Origin: Betaproteobacteria bacterium
GTDB lineage: Bacteria > Pseudomonadota > Gammaproteobacteria > Burkholderiales > SG8-41
Assembly: GCA_016192825.1 (NCBI GenBank)
Contig: JACPTK010000050.1
Location: 62,001 to 126,000, forward strand
Direction of reading: 5' to 3'
Length of the DNA: 64,000 nucleotides
Shown: one piece after another, positions 1 through 8,655 of the stretch
How positions within the stretch are numbered: the first letter of the stretch is position 1
Layout: the number at the start of each line of letters is the position of its first letter
The notes under the pieces: generated by a model
What the model saw: only the letters and a program-made list of their open reading frames with translations
Told to the model about the DNA's origin: nothing
Database searches by the model: none
Translations under genes and position numbers: made by a program

Positions 1-11
1 ACAGGCTGCTA
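1..11. repeat. Arm of a dispersed inverted repeat cut by the window edge
   Basis: The first 11 bases equal the end of the right arm of the perfect inverted repeat at 16016-16054. The same arm type recurs at 58742-58826. Only one arm lies inside the window, so its partner would be just upstream. Confidence 0.55.
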
Positions 12-68
12 AATGCAAAACCGCCCGCAGAAGTCCGACACACTCCTAGGACAACTGCCCTGAACAGC

Positions 69-113
69 GTGAATCGTGATATCACCTATCACCTATCACC
101 CATCACCCATCAC
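69..113. repeat. Heptamer array, inverted type (GTGATRG units)
   Basis: Five units of the form ATCACCT/ATCACCC (81-113) are preceded by two units of the opposite orientation (GTGAATC and GTGAT, 69-80). On the minus strand the units read GTGATGG or GTGATAG, the same vocabulary as the array at 48092-48203. Confidence 0.7.
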
Positions 114-330
114 GGATTCTCAAGGTCCTCATAGTCAACTGCCAGCTGACGGTTTCGGGTCGGTCACGATTCCGCCGAGCGGTGCTTCAGGTTCTGCGAG
201 CGGCTCTGCGGCGACCTCGCGGCTCGCTCCCCGCCGGCCGCCGATTTCTTCACACGTTCCCCACAAACGCGCCACACTTCGCGTTGTATACTCGCGGCGA
301 CTCGCAGGACGAAGATGGGAAAGGAATGCA

Positions 331-630
331 ATGACTTTTTTTGTCGAGGGATTGAGCCGGCACCACGAGCCGGAGACGCAGGTGCGCCGCATCGGGGAAT
401 ACCAGACTGTTGCCGAGGCGATCGCCGTGGCGCAACGCACGGTCGATGAGTTCCTGCGCCGGGAGCGCAAGCCGGGGATGGATGCCAAAGCGCTGTTTTC
501 CCACTACCAGGCCCACGGCGAGTATCCGTTCATCTTCCGGGACGACGACAAGACCATCAACGTGCCCGGCTTCAACCACGCCCACTACGCCATGATCCGC
601 GCCGCGGAACTCTGCGGCGGTAAGAAGTAG
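331..630 (+). CDS. Small conserved-looking protein of unknown function (99 aa)
   Basis: The protein has no signal peptide or membrane segment. It begins MTFFVEGLSRHH and contains an amphipathic stretch (about 30-50) followed by an aromatic and charged C-terminal half with FRDDDKTINVPGF at about 70-82. I chose the ATG at 331 because it follows a purine-rich GGAAAGGAA stretch. The frame is open further upstream, but that part has low-complexity Pro/Ser/Arg composition and is probably non-coding. I do not recognise a family. It stands alone before the regulator at 807, on the same strand, with about 175 bases between them. Confidence 0.6.
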   Translation: MTFFVEGLSRHHEPETQVRRIGEYQTVAEAIAVAQRTVDEFLRRERKPGMDAKALFSHYQAHGEYPFIFRDDDKTINVPGFNHAHYAMIRAAELCGGKK

Positions 631-753
631 CCACCCCCGCGCCAGGGCGCCGCCGGGCGCCATCGATTCCTGTCGCGTGAGGCGCTAAGCAGCGCCCCCG
701 TGTTCCTCGCCTTTCGCCCGTTGTTCGGTGCGGCTGGACAGCCGGGATGCATG

Positions 754-775
754 TGTATACACTAGAATACAATTA
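754..775 (+). promoter_or_regulatory. Promoter/operator of the first GntR module
   Basis: This 22-bp stretch is identical to 10322-10343, in front of the second gntR-type gene. It contains a TACAAT -10 box (769-774) and overlaps a perfect palindrome GTGTATACAC (753-762), a plausible operator for the FCD-type GntR protein encoded just downstream. A GCGGCTRGACAG motif further upstream (about 730-739) is also shared. No convincing -35 box is visible, which fits an activator-dependent or operator-masked promoter. Autoregulation is inferred. Confidence 0.65.
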
Positions 776-806
776 CCTACGATACGCCGCGGCCCGCCCG
801 AACCCC

Positions 807-1514
807 ATGTCCGCCCGTCCCGCAGCCGCCGCAAGACGCCCCGCCGCCGCACCGGGAACGGGGCGCGTGCGTCACGGCGCGCGCAGCGAGCACGTCTACC
901 GGCGCCTGCGCGACGCGATACACGAAGGGCGATTCAAGTCCGGCCATCGCGTGATGGAAAACGAGGTGGCCGACTGGCTCAAGGTGAGCCGCACGCCGGT
1001 GCGCGACGCAATCCGGCGGCTCGAGGCCGAAGGCATGCTGGAGCACGCGCCGCGCAACGGTCTGGTGGTGGCCCGGCTCGACCGCCAGGCGGTGATGGAG
1101 CTCTACGTCATGCGCGAGACGCTGGAGGGCACCGCGGCGCGCCTGTGCGCGCGGCACGCCTCGGACATGGAGCTCCTCGACCTCGCCGAGCTGGTCGAGC
1201 GCGAGCGGCAGATCCAGGGCGATCCCGAGGCGGTGGCGCGCCACAACCGGCGCTTCCACGAGGCGATCCATCGCGGCGCGCACAACCGCTACCTGGAGAA
1301 GAGTCTCGCCGCGGTCAACGATTCGATGTGGCTGCTGGGCAAGTCGCTCATGCTTCTGCCGCATCGCGCGCAGGCGGCGCTGGACGAGCACGCCCGGATC
1401 GTCGAGGCCATCCACCGCCGCGATCCCGACGCGGCGGAAGAGGCCGCCCGCCGGCACGTGCGCACCGCGCAGCGCGAGCGCCTGAAGCGGCTGTTCCCGG
1501 AATCCGATTCGTGA
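807..1514 (+). CDS. GntR-family regulator, FadR/FCD subfamily (copy 1)
   Basis: A 235-residue transcription factor. An N-terminal winged helix-turn-helix covers about residues 27-95, with recognition helix SRTPVRDAIRRLEAEG. A C-terminal FCD ligand-binding domain covers about 100-225 and retains histidines in RFHEAIH, DEHARI and RRHVR that usually bind a metal or carboxylate ligand. An ATG at 747 is in frame, but it lies inside the shared promoter motif, so 807 is preferred. It stands 33 bases before the enolase-superfamily gene and probably controls the four-gene operon to 4526, responding to a carboxylate. It is a close paralogue of the protein at 10370-11059, and the two differ mainly in their N-terminal 25 residues. 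Confidence 0.9.
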   Translation: MSARPAAAARRPAAAPGTGRVRHGARSEHVYRRLRDAIHEGRFKSGHRVMENEVADWLKVSRTPVRDAIRRLEAEGMLEHAPRNGLVVARLDRQAVMELYVMRETLEGTAARLCARHASDMELLDLAELVERERQIQGDPEAVARHNRRFHEAIHRGAHNRYLEKSLAAVNDSMWLLGKSLMLLPHRAQAALDEHARIVEAIHRRDPDAAEEAARRHVRTAQRERLKRLFPESDS

Positions 1515-1547
1515 TCCCCGCCGCGCCCGCCCGGAGAAGGCCCCGTC

Positions 1548-2720
1548 ATGGCCATTGATTGCATCGAAGTGCTGGTCACCGACCTGACGGTGCGGGTGCG
1601 GCGCGAGGTCTCGAGCGGCGCGTACGACACCGGCCCTTCGGGCACGCTGCTCGGCAAGCCGGTGCTGGTGAAGATCCACGCCGACGGCGTGATCGGCTAC
1701 GGCCAGATCCGGCCGATCAGCCCGGGGCACTTCATGCCCGACACGGTGCACAGCATGGTCGGCGCGATCGCGGAGGTCTACGGGCCGCGGCTGATCGGGA
1801 AGGACCTCCTCGACCTCGAGTCCGCGCACGCGATGTTCGACCAGGCCCTGCCCGCGAACATGAACGCGCGCGCGGCGCTCGATCACGCGCTGCACGACGC
1901 GGCCGGCAAGGCGCTGCAGCTTCCCGCGTACCGGCTGCTCGGCGGGCGCTGCCAGCAGCGGATCCCGCTCGAGTGGTCGGTCAGCATGGCGGCCGACGCC
2001 GGCCGGATGATCGAAGACGCCGAGCGCGCGATGAAGGAATTCGGCATCCGCGTGCTGTGCCTGAAAGCCGGCGGCAAGGGCGGCTGGCAGCGCGACGTGC
2101 AGAACTTCATCGCCGTGCGCAAGGCGGTCGGAACAGACGCCGTCATCGGGATCGATCCCAACGAGGGCTGGACAGTGTCCGAGGCGGTGCGCGCGGTCCA
2201 CGCGCTCGCGCCCCATCGCCTCGACTACCTGGAGCAGCCGGTCAAGCGCCAGAACATCGCCGGCATGGCGGCGATCCGGCGCGAGCTCGCGGGCGTGCCG
2301 CTGATGGCGGATGAGGGCGTGATGACGCTGGGCGACGCCTACGCGCTGGCGCGGGCGCAGGCCGTGGACGTGTTCTGCGTCAAGCTCTACAAGATGGGCG
2401 GGCTGCGCGCGGCGAAGAAGATCGCGGCGGTCGCGGAAGCAGCCGGCATCCAGCTGAACATCGGCGGGCTCGCGGTGTGCTCGCAGCTCGAGGCGGCGGC
2501 CGGTGCGCATTTCTACGCGAGCACGCCGGAGCGGCTCGTCATGCCCGCCGCCGAGTTCATCTTCGGGTTGGGCGTGATCGGCCCCGATCCCCTCGTGCCC
2601 GACACCGATTTCGTCATCAAGGACGGGCACGTTGTGCCGCCGGCCGGCCCGGGCCTCGGCATCGTCGTGGACGAGCGCGCGGTCGAGCGGCACACACTCA
2701 AACGGGAGATCGTGAAATGA
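1548..2720 (+). CDS. Enolase-superfamily enzyme, mandelate racemase/muconate lactonizing type (copy 1)
   Basis: A 390-residue enzyme of the family that abstracts a proton alpha to a carboxylate. Visible active-site residues are K173 (LKAGGK), metal ligands D203 (GIDPN), E229 (LEQP) and D255/E256 (MADEG), and K279 (VKLYK). Two lysines on opposite faces are typical of racemases, epimerases or cycloisomerases. The substrate is unknown. The stop codon overlaps the start of the aconitase-type large subunit (ATGA), so the two are translationally coupled and probably act on consecutive intermediates. A near-identical protein with lower-GC codons is encoded at 11642-12811. Confidence 0.88.
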   Translation: MAIDCIEVLVTDLTVRVRREVSSGAYDTGPSGTLLGKPVLVKIHADGVIGYGQIRPISPGHFMPDTVHSMVGAIAEVYGPRLIGKDLLDLESAHAMFDQALPANMNARAALDHALHDAAGKALQLPAYRLLGGRCQQRIPLEWSVSMAADAGRMIEDAERAMKEFGIRVLCLKAGGKGGWQRDVQNFIAVRKAVGTDAVIGIDPNEGWTVSEAVRAVHALAPHRLDYLEQPVKRQNIAGMAAIRRELAGVPLMADEGVMTLGDAYALARAQAVDVFCVKLYKMGGLRAAKKIAAVAEAAGIQLNIGGLAVCSQLEAAAGAHFYASTPERLVMPAAEFIFGLGVIGPDPLVPDTDFVIKDGHVVPPAGPGLGIVVDERAVERHTLKREIVK

Positions 2721-4006
2721 GCGCAGCGGCGCAAACGATGGCGGAGAAGCTGCTCACGCGGCACAACCTGACCGCCAAGCCGGTGCGCGCCGGCGACTTC
2801 CTCGAGGCGAGGATAGACGGCGCGATGTGCCATTACCACGCCTCCGATCCGCTGCATGAAATGGCGGTGCAGTCCGGGTTCAAGGAAGGATTGCCGCGGG
2901 TGTGGGACCCGGACCGGATTTTCGTCCTCGTCGATCACCATCAGCCGGCGCTCTCGCAGAAGCTCGCCGACGAGAACGCGTTGATCCGCCGGGAAGTCGG
3001 GCGCCTCGGCATCCGGTGCTTTCACGACGCCGAGCCGGGCATCTCCCATCAGATGATGGCCGATTACGGACTCATGCGGCCGGGCGAGCTCGTCGTCGGC
3101 AACGATTCTCATACCATCAGCTACGGCGCGCTGAACGCGGGCGGCACCGGCATCTCGCGCGCCGACATGTTCTACGTGCTGCTTTACGGGGAACTCTGGT
3201 TCCAGGTGCCGCCCTCGATCAAGGTGGTGCTGGACGGACGACAGCCCAAATACCCCATCGCCAAGGACATCATTCTCTATCTGGCCGGGCAGTACGGCGA
3301 CGACTTCGCCGGCAGCATGTCGATCGAGTACTCGGGCTCGCTGGTGCCGAAGCTCTCCATCGACAGCCGCATGTGCCTGTCCGCGCACGGCGTGGAAGTG
3401 GGCGCCAAGTTCGCGATGTTCCCGGAGGACGAGAAGACCCGCGCGTTCCTTCGGGGGCGCACGGACAAGAGCTACGAGCCGCTGGCGCCCGATCCCGGCG
3501 CGGAGTACGAGAAGGAAATCCGCCTCAACGTGGACGAGATGCCGTTCGTAGTGGCGAAGCCGCACCAGTTCGGCAACGTCGCGCCGGTGGACGAGGTCGC
3601 GGGGACGAAGATCCACCAGGCCCAGATCGGATCGTGCGCCAACGGGCGCTACGAGGACATCGAGATTGCCGCGCGCGTGCTCGCGGGCCGCAAGGTCGCC
3701 AAGGGCGTGCGCTTCATCATCTCGCCGGCCTCGCAGCAGGTCTACCTGCGGTGCGTGAAGGCGGGGCTGGTCGAAACGCTGCTCGAGGCGGGCGCGCAGG
3801 TCGTGACGCCGGGCTGCGGCGTCTGCCAGCCGCGCGTCGGTTTCATGTCCGACGGGGAGGTGTGCATCACGGCCACCACGCGCAACTTCAAGGGCCGCAA
3901 GGGCAGCCTCAATGCGGAAATCTATCTCGGCGGGCCGCTCACCGTGGCGGCGGCGGCGTTGGCCGGCGAAATCGTGAACCCCAGGAAGGTCATCCATGGG
4001 CTTTGA
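2717..4006 (+). CDS. Aconitase-superfamily hydro-lyase, large subunit (LeuC/DmdA-like)
   Basis: A 429-residue catalytic subunit of the isopropylmalate-isomerase type. The three [4Fe-4S] cysteines are present: C307 in IGSCANG, and C367 and C370 in GCGVCQP. The family hydrates or dehydrates substituted malates, isopropylmalate, homoaconitate or dimethylmaleate. The start at 2717 overlaps the preceding stop, and a MAEKLLTRH motif follows as in LeuC proteins. The gene overlaps the small-subunit gene by 11 bases. A catabolic role is more likely than leucine synthesis, because the operon carries a GntR regulator and an enolase-superfamily enzyme and no other leu genes. The N-terminal 55 residues are repeated in the remnant at 14229. 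Confidence 0.88.
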   Translation: MSAAAQTMAEKLLTRHNLTAKPVRAGDFLEARIDGAMCHYHASDPLHEMAVQSGFKEGLPRVWDPDRIFVLVDHHQPALSQKLADENALIRREVGRLGIRCFHDAEPGISHQMMADYGLMRPGELVVGNDSHTISYGALNAGGTGISRADMFYVLLYGELWFQVPPSIKVVLDGRQPKYPIAKDIILYLAGQYGDDFAGSMSIEYSGSLVPKLSIDSRMCLSAHGVEVGAKFAMFPEDEKTRAFLRGRTDKSYEPLAPDPGAEYEKEIRLNVDEMPFVVAKPHQFGNVAPVDEVAGTKIHQAQIGSCANGRYEDIEIAARVLAGRKVAKGVRFIISPASQQVYLRCVKAGLVETLLEAGAQVVTPGCGVCQPRVGFMSDGEVCITATTRNFKGRKGSLNAEIYLGGPLTVAAAALAGEIVNPRKVIHGL

Positions 4007-4526
4007 TCTCAATCGCGTGATCCGCGGCCGCGTCTGGAAGTTCGGCGATTCGATCGAGACCGACGCGATCAATCCGTATTACCGCTACCCGACGATGGAG
4101 GAGCTGAAGCAGCACACCATGGAAGCGTACCGGCCGGAGTTCCCCCTGCAGGTGAAGTCGGGCGACATCATGGTGGCCGGCCGCAACTTCGGCTGCGGCT
4201 CGAGCCGGCCGGGCCTCGTGCTGCGCGAAGTCGGCGTCGCCGCGATCGTCGCCGAATCCGTGTCGCGGCTGTTCCTCCGGAACAGCATCTCGCGCGCGAT
4301 TCCCATCTTCGTGGCGCCCGGCGTCACCGGCATCGTCGAGGATGGCGAAACGCTGGAAGTGGACTACCCGCAGGGCGTCGTGCACAACCCGGCAAGCGGC
4401 AAGTCGGTCACGGTGCGCAAGTTTCCGCCCATGATCGAGCAGATCTTCGAGTGCGGCGGGCTGCCGGAGTTCGCGCGCGAGCGCTACCTGCGCGAGGCCG
4501 CGCTCGGCAAGCGCCCGAAGGCATGA
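3996..4526 (+). CDS. Aconitase-superfamily hydro-lyase, small subunit (LeuD/DmdB-like)
   Basis: A 176-residue swivel subunit that completes the hydro-lyase encoded upstream. It carries the substrate-loop motif NFGCGSSRPG around residue 67 and the AIVAESVSRLFLRNS stretch typical of LeuD proteins. It starts inside the end of the large-subunit gene, so expression is coupled. It is the last gene of the module, and no terminator hairpin with a T-tract was found after it. Confidence 0.88.
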   Translation: MGFDLNRVIRGRVWKFGDSIETDAINPYYRYPTMEELKQHTMEAYRPEFPLQVKSGDIMVAGRNFGCGSSRPGLVLREVGVAAIVAESVSRLFLRNSISRAIPIFVAPGVTGIVEDGETLEVDYPQGVVHNPASGKSVTVRKFPPMIEQIFECGGLPEFARERYLREAALGKRPKA

Positions 4527-5095
4527 CGGGCGGCGCGAGCGGCAACGCGGCGGCGCCTGACCAAGAGGACTTGTGAAAACTGAACAAGAATTCCGGCTGA
4601 AGATGACGGCTTCAGCGCAGAGGGCTCATAGTGAGCATGCGTACTGGACTCCAATAAGCTTGCAGCGCAATAGTGAATGCTGCACGCGATGCCGATTTAC
4701 CAGGTCTTGCCAAGTCTGATGACAGTAAGCATCGCGTATTGCGTATTCGAGATGCTATTGGCCTCCGGCGGCGCTGGCGAGCCGGTGCCAGAAGCAAACT
4801 GACCTTTGGACGGCATTAGGGACAGCCACAAGTGGAAAGATTCAATACTGGTACTGCGAAAGAAGTGCAAGCGCCCTTGGCGGTATTTTTCAACGTAATG
4901 TAGACGTGCGCCAGCGATACTTGACTGGCACTGAGTCGATTTCCGCGATTTGGGCTGTCACAGACCATGAGACCGGGATGGCTTTTCCTTCATGCTGAAT
5001 TTGCCCGTCATGTTTCGCGGGGGCGAGAGCGTTTGTCCAAGGGTGGAGTTGTTCCTGGGACGTTGCGGCTGGTAGGTAAGAGGAGAAATTTCGAG
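4527..5095. other. Non-coding gap with possible decayed coding sequence
   Basis: 569 bases without a convincing gene. GC falls clearly compared with the preceding operon. At about 4670-4830 one plus-strand frame reads without stops and includes SKHRVLRIRDAIG, which weakly resembles the HTH or FCD ends of the GntR proteins here. This could be a decayed regulator, but the match is short. A good ribosome-binding site (GAGGAGA) lies at its right end for the gene at 5096. Confidence 0.35.
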
Positions 5096-6073
5096 ATGAT
5101 CAAACGCATGGCAGGTATGACGATTCTAGCTTTAGCGACAGTCATTGCACATGATGTGGCGATAGCGCAGAAAGATAATTACCCGACAAAACCCGTGAGG
5201 TTGATCGTGGGATTTGCGCCCGGGGGAGGCACAGATCTCCTGGCCCGTCTATTGGCTCTCAAGTTGACTGGGGCGCTTGGACAGCCGGTGGTCGTCGACA
5301 ACCGGCCTGGCGCAGGCGGTACTATTGCTGCAGAAATCGTGGCTCGTGCTACTCCCGATGGTTACACCCTCAATGCAATGACGAACAGTTATTCGGTCAA
5401 CGCTAGTTTCTACAAGCTCCCGTACGATCCGGTAAGGGATATTTCGCCCATCACGCTTATCGGAAGGAGTGGCTACCTGATGGTCGTGAATCCGAGCGTT
5501 CCCGCGAAATCAATGCGGGAGTTTCTCGCCCTGGCGAGGGGCCGACCGGGTGAATTGAATTACGGATCATCTGGACAAGGCGCGATTTCGCATATGGCGA
5601 TCGAACTGTTCAAGCTGATGGCGGGAGTGGAACTGACACATGTCTCCTACAAGGGTACCGCGCCGGTTTTGACCGATCTGCTATCTGGCCAGATCCAGTT
5701 TACGGCGGGTGCCATTCCGCCGACGATGCCGCATGTCAAGAGCGGTCGATTAAGGGCGATTGGGGTCTCCACCGCGCAACGCTCGCGGCTTGCTCCCGAC
5801 GTGCCGACCGTAAGTGAGGCGGGCGTGCCCGGATACGATGTTTCCTCGTGGTACGCGATATCCGCACCCCCGAAGACGCCGAAGGTAATCATAACGAAAC
5901 TGAACCAGACATTGGGGGGGATTCTCTCCCACCCGGAAATCTCCGGCCGCTTTGAGAAGGAGGGGGTAGATGCTGTCAACAGCACGCCCGAGTTGCTCGG
6001 ACGGATCATCAGGACAGACATCGAAAAGTGGATCAAAGTCGCGAGAGCGATCAAGGCCAAGGAGCAGCGGTGA
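5096..6073 (+). CDS. Bug/TctC-family periplasmic solute-binding protein 1
   Basis: A 325-residue tripartite tricarboxylate transporter-type receptor. A signal peptide covers about residues 1-23 (ending AIAQ). The mature protein begins YPTKPVRLIVG and has the ligand loop PGGGTD and the VVVDNRPGAGG motif. Start 5096 was chosen because AGGAGA precedes it and the signal peptide follows directly, although the frame is open upstream. It is strikingly similar to Bug 4 (23615), for example the shared LYKLPYDP-type region and SYKGTAPVLTDLL. No TctA or TctB membrane partners are encoded nearby. Confidence 0.9.
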   Translation: MIKRMAGMTILALATVIAHDVAIAQKDNYPTKPVRLIVGFAPGGGTDLLARLLALKLTGALGQPVVVDNRPGAGGTIAAEIVARATPDGYTLNAMTNSYSVNASFYKLPYDPVRDISPITLIGRSGYLMVVNPSVPAKSMREFLALARGRPGELNYGSSGQGAISHMAIELFKLMAGVELTHVSYKGTAPVLTDLLSGQIQFTAGAIPPTMPHVKSGRLRAIGVSTAQRSRLAPDVPTVSEAGVPGYDVSSWYAISAPPKTPKVIITKLNQTLGGILSHPEISGRFEKEGVDAVNSTPELLGRIIRTDIEKWIKVARAIKAKEQR

Positions 6074-6142
6074 CGAAAGTGAACGCACATCCGCATCTGC
6101 GGGTGATCGATTTCGAACGGCGGCAGCCAGTTATTTCTTTGG

Positions 6143-6337
6143 ATGCACAATGACCATGAGCCATCACCCACTTCACTCTGCGGGCTCATTTTGATGGCAG
6201 CCTTTGTTCCTGGCGCCGTTTGCGCGCCGGCTTACCCAGCAAAGCCAGAGCGTGTCAAGAACCTCGAATGCGTAGATGACGTCACGGGGAATAATTCGGC
6301 TTCTCGTTCAATAACCTCGATCGACGGAGGATACTAA
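6143..6337 (+). pseudogene. Remnant of a Bug/TctC gene (signal peptide and first mature residues)
   Basis: At about 6185-6265 the translation reads LMAAFVPGAVCAPAYPAKPERV: a signal-peptide core, a cleavage site and the hallmark YPAKPxRV mature start of Bug proteins. Homology then stops, and the rest (NLECVDDVTGNN...) is unrelated. It lies between two intact Bug genes and ends at the start of the second. The simplest reading is a third tandem copy that was mostly deleted. Expression as a 64-residue peptide cannot be excluded. Confidence 0.5.
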
Positions 6338-7326
6338 TGTTTTATCGCCAATTAATTCATTACATCCTAGCGGGCTGTCTGCTCGGGCTCGCCAACGCGA
6401 GTGCAGTGATCGCCCAGACCACGGGGAAGATCACATATCCGACGAAGCCAATCCGCTTGCTGCTGGGATTCGCTCCCGGAGGAGGCAGCGACACGCTGGC
6501 CCGGCTCATCGGACAGCCGCTTTCCGAGCGCGTCGGCCAGCCCATTGTCATCGACAACCGGCCGGGCGGAAATGGAGTGATCGCGATGAATCTGGCCGCA
6601 AATTCCCAACCCGACGGCTACACCCTGATGCTGCTATCGAATAGCTCGGCGGTAAGTGCGGCTTGGGTTACTAGGGTACCTTACGACGTGAAAAAGGCAT
6701 TCTCACCAATCGGCCTGTTGGTGGTTCAGCCTTATGTTCTGCTGGTTTCGGGGTCGATACCGGTCAAGTCCGTCAGCGAACTCATTACCTATGCTAAGGA
6801 CCGGAATGGAAAGCTCGATTATGGGTCGGCGGGTCATGGATCGTCCGCGCATTTCGGCATGGAATTGATCAAGCACATGGCCAAGGTAGATATCACCCAC
6901 ATACCGTACAAGGGAATCGGGCCCGCCTTCGTGGATCTGGCAGGTGGCCGAATCCAGATGTTGTTTGCGAGCGCCGTGTCGGCAGGCAACGCGGTACGCA
7001 CGGGCAAGATTAGGGCAATCGCGGTGGGAAGCCCCAAACGCTCGCAGGGACTTCCAGAACTGCCGACCATTTCCGAAGCGGGCCTTCCGGGGTTCGAGCT
7101 GACTGGCTGGTATGGTCTGGTGGGTCCTGCGGGCATGCCAGCAAGCATCGTGGCGCTGATAAACAGGGAGATCGAGCAAGTCCTGAATTCCCCGAAGCTC
7201 AAGACCCGCCTCGCAAGCGACGGATCTGAGGTCGCCACTGGAACGCCCACCGAGCTGCAAAAAATGCTCACGAGTGAGCTTGATCGATGGGGCAAATTGA
7301 TCAAGCAGGCAAACCTCAAACTCTGA
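6337..7326 (+). CDS. Bug/TctC-family periplasmic solute-binding protein 2
   Basis: A 329-residue protein with a signal peptide (about 1-26, ending VIAQ), PGGGSD ligand loop, IVIDNRPGGNG motif and the HIPYKGIGPAFVDL segment. The ATG is preceded by GGAGGATACTA, a usable ribosome-binding site. It is more like Bug 5 (24581) than its neighbour Bug 1. The tandem order Bug 1-type then Bug 2-type therefore occurs twice in the window. The likely ligand is a carboxylate handled by the downstream CapA, amidase, enolase and PrpD proteins. Confidence 0.9.
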   Translation: MFYRQLIHYILAGCLLGLANASAVIAQTTGKITYPTKPIRLLLGFAPGGGSDTLARLIGQPLSERVGQPIVIDNRPGGNGVIAMNLAANSQPDGYTLMLLSNSSAVSAAWVTRVPYDVKKAFSPIGLLVVQPYVLLVSGSIPVKSVSELITYAKDRNGKLDYGSAGHGSSAHFGMELIKHMAKVDITHIPYKGIGPAFVDLAGGRIQMLFASAVSAGNAVRTGKIRAIAVGSPKRSQGLPELPTISEAGLPGFELTGWYGLVGPAGMPASIVALINREIEQVLNSPKLKTRLASDGSEVATGTPTELQKMLTSELDRWGKLIKQANLKL

Positions 7327-7464
7327 GCCTCGTTCCCTAACAGCTTGTTGAAAAACCCTTAACGAGCATGCCGTTGCTTGCTGGGGAGGCTACTTGTTTC
7401 TCCCAGGCAACTCGGGGCTTGCCCCGATACCACCACTGAGAACGGCGGAAAGGCAAAAACGGAC

Positions 7465-8625
7465 ATGTCGAACATCAGCCCGTCCTCCACTACGGTATCC
7501 CTACTTGCCACCGGCGATTGTGGCCCTGTGCACGGCCCGCGCGACGGCATGCCCTTGGAACGCTATAGCGAGCTAGTGCGTCCTACGCTCGCTTCCGCCG
7601 ATCTGCGGGTGGGGCATTGCGAACGTCAGTACTCCACGCGGGGAGAGTCGGTTTACGGAGACGCGCCGCATGGGCGTCAGCCGCCGGAAATGGCTGACAT
7701 CTTTTCCGATTGCGGATTCGACGTCGTGACGATTGCAAGCAATCACATGTACGACTACGGGCCGGACGCACTGCTAGACACGCGCATGCTGTTTGAGCGC
7801 AAGGGCATGCAGGTGACAGGAGCGGGCCGCAATATCGAAGAGGCTCGCAAGCCCGCTTTTGTCGAGAAGCACGGCATCAAGTTTGGGTTCGTGGCGTATT
7901 GCTCCGTTATACCGCCGGGTGGCGAGGCCGGCCCGACAAAAGTCGGCGTGTCGCCGCTGCGAGTGAAGACCTGGTACGAACCGCGCGGACCTCACGCCCC
8001 GGTTCGCGTCATGACCGCTCCGGAAGAGCGCGATCTGCGGATGATCGTGGATGACATCGCGGCGCTCCGAAAGCAGGTCGACATCGTCATACCGATATTC
8101 CACTGGGGTGTCATCTGGGCACCGCGCATCATCGCAGACTACCAGGTCGAGGTTGCGCACGCTGTGATCGACGCGGGTGCCGACCTCGTGCTCGGCCACC
8201 ATGCCCACGTTCCCAAGGCAATCGAGGTCTACAAGGGCAAAGCGATCTTCTATTGCCTGAGCAATTTTTGCATGACCAAGGGCTTTCCCAAGGGCCCATG
8301 GCTGGAGGCGCCTTGGAAGCACGGTGCATTACGCAATCACACCGACCAGGATCCTGCATACCCGTTGTTGCCGTATGGAAAGGACGCGAAACGCTCGCTG
8401 CTCGCGAAAGCCATATTCTCCCGCGACGGCGTTCAGCGAGTTTCTTACTTGCCCATGGTGATCGATACCCGCTATCGACCGGAGGTATTGCGCAGAGGTG
8501 ACCCGCGGTTCGACGATATCACGAACTACATGGAGTGGGTCTCCGAGGGCTTCGATCATGAGTTTCGCGTCGATGGCGACGAGGTGGTAGTCACGGCGGC
8601 GTCAGAGTCGCCAAGTGGGTCATGA
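7465..8625 (+). CDS. CapA-family (poly-gamma-glutamate synthesis-type) metallophosphatase-like protein 1
   Basis: A 386-residue protein of the CapA fold. Motifs include ATGDCGPVHG near the N-terminus, SNHMYDYG, FHWGVIW and GHHAHVPKAIEVY, which together outline a calcineurin-like metal site. CapA is named from capsule or polyglutamate loci, but no CapB or CapC partner is encoded here. Its place among catabolic genes suggests a hydrolytic or accessory role, which is inferred. I chose ATG 7465, which gives the same N-terminus as the close paralogue at 34479. No signal peptide is evident, so a cytoplasmic location is likely. Confidence 0.82.
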   Translation: MSNISPSSTTVSLLATGDCGPVHGPRDGMPLERYSELVRPTLASADLRVGHCERQYSTRGESVYGDAPHGRQPPEMADIFSDCGFDVVTIASNHMYDYGPDALLDTRMLFERKGMQVTGAGRNIEEARKPAFVEKHGIKFGFVAYCSVIPPGGEAGPTKVGVSPLRVKTWYEPRGPHAPVRVMTAPEERDLRMIVDDIAALRKQVDIVIPIFHWGVIWAPRIIADYQVEVAHAVIDAGADLVLGHHAHVPKAIEVYKGKAIFYCLSNFCMTKGFPKGPWLEAPWKHGALRNHTDQDPAYPLLPYGKDAKRSLLAKAIFSRDGVQRVSYLPMVIDTRYRPEVLRRGDPRFDDITNYMEWVSEGFDHEFRVDGDEVVVTAASESPSGS

Positions 8626-8655
8626 TTACCTCCGGCCGGGCCGGTTCGTTCCTCC

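Noticed and set aside
777-2693. Long minus-strand open frame of about 638 codons
   Set aside because: It is opposite three real plus-strand genes, is rich in His/Arg/Ala as expected for antisense frames in high-GC DNA, and has no recognisable motif.
2717-4526. Leucine biosynthesis leuCD
   Set aside because: No leuA or leuB neighbour; the genes are coupled to a GntR regulator and an enolase-superfamily enzyme, which points to catabolism.
4670-4830. A third gntR remnant
   Set aside because: Only about 12 residues (SKHRVLRIRDAI) resemble the HTH region and the rest does not align; too weak to call.
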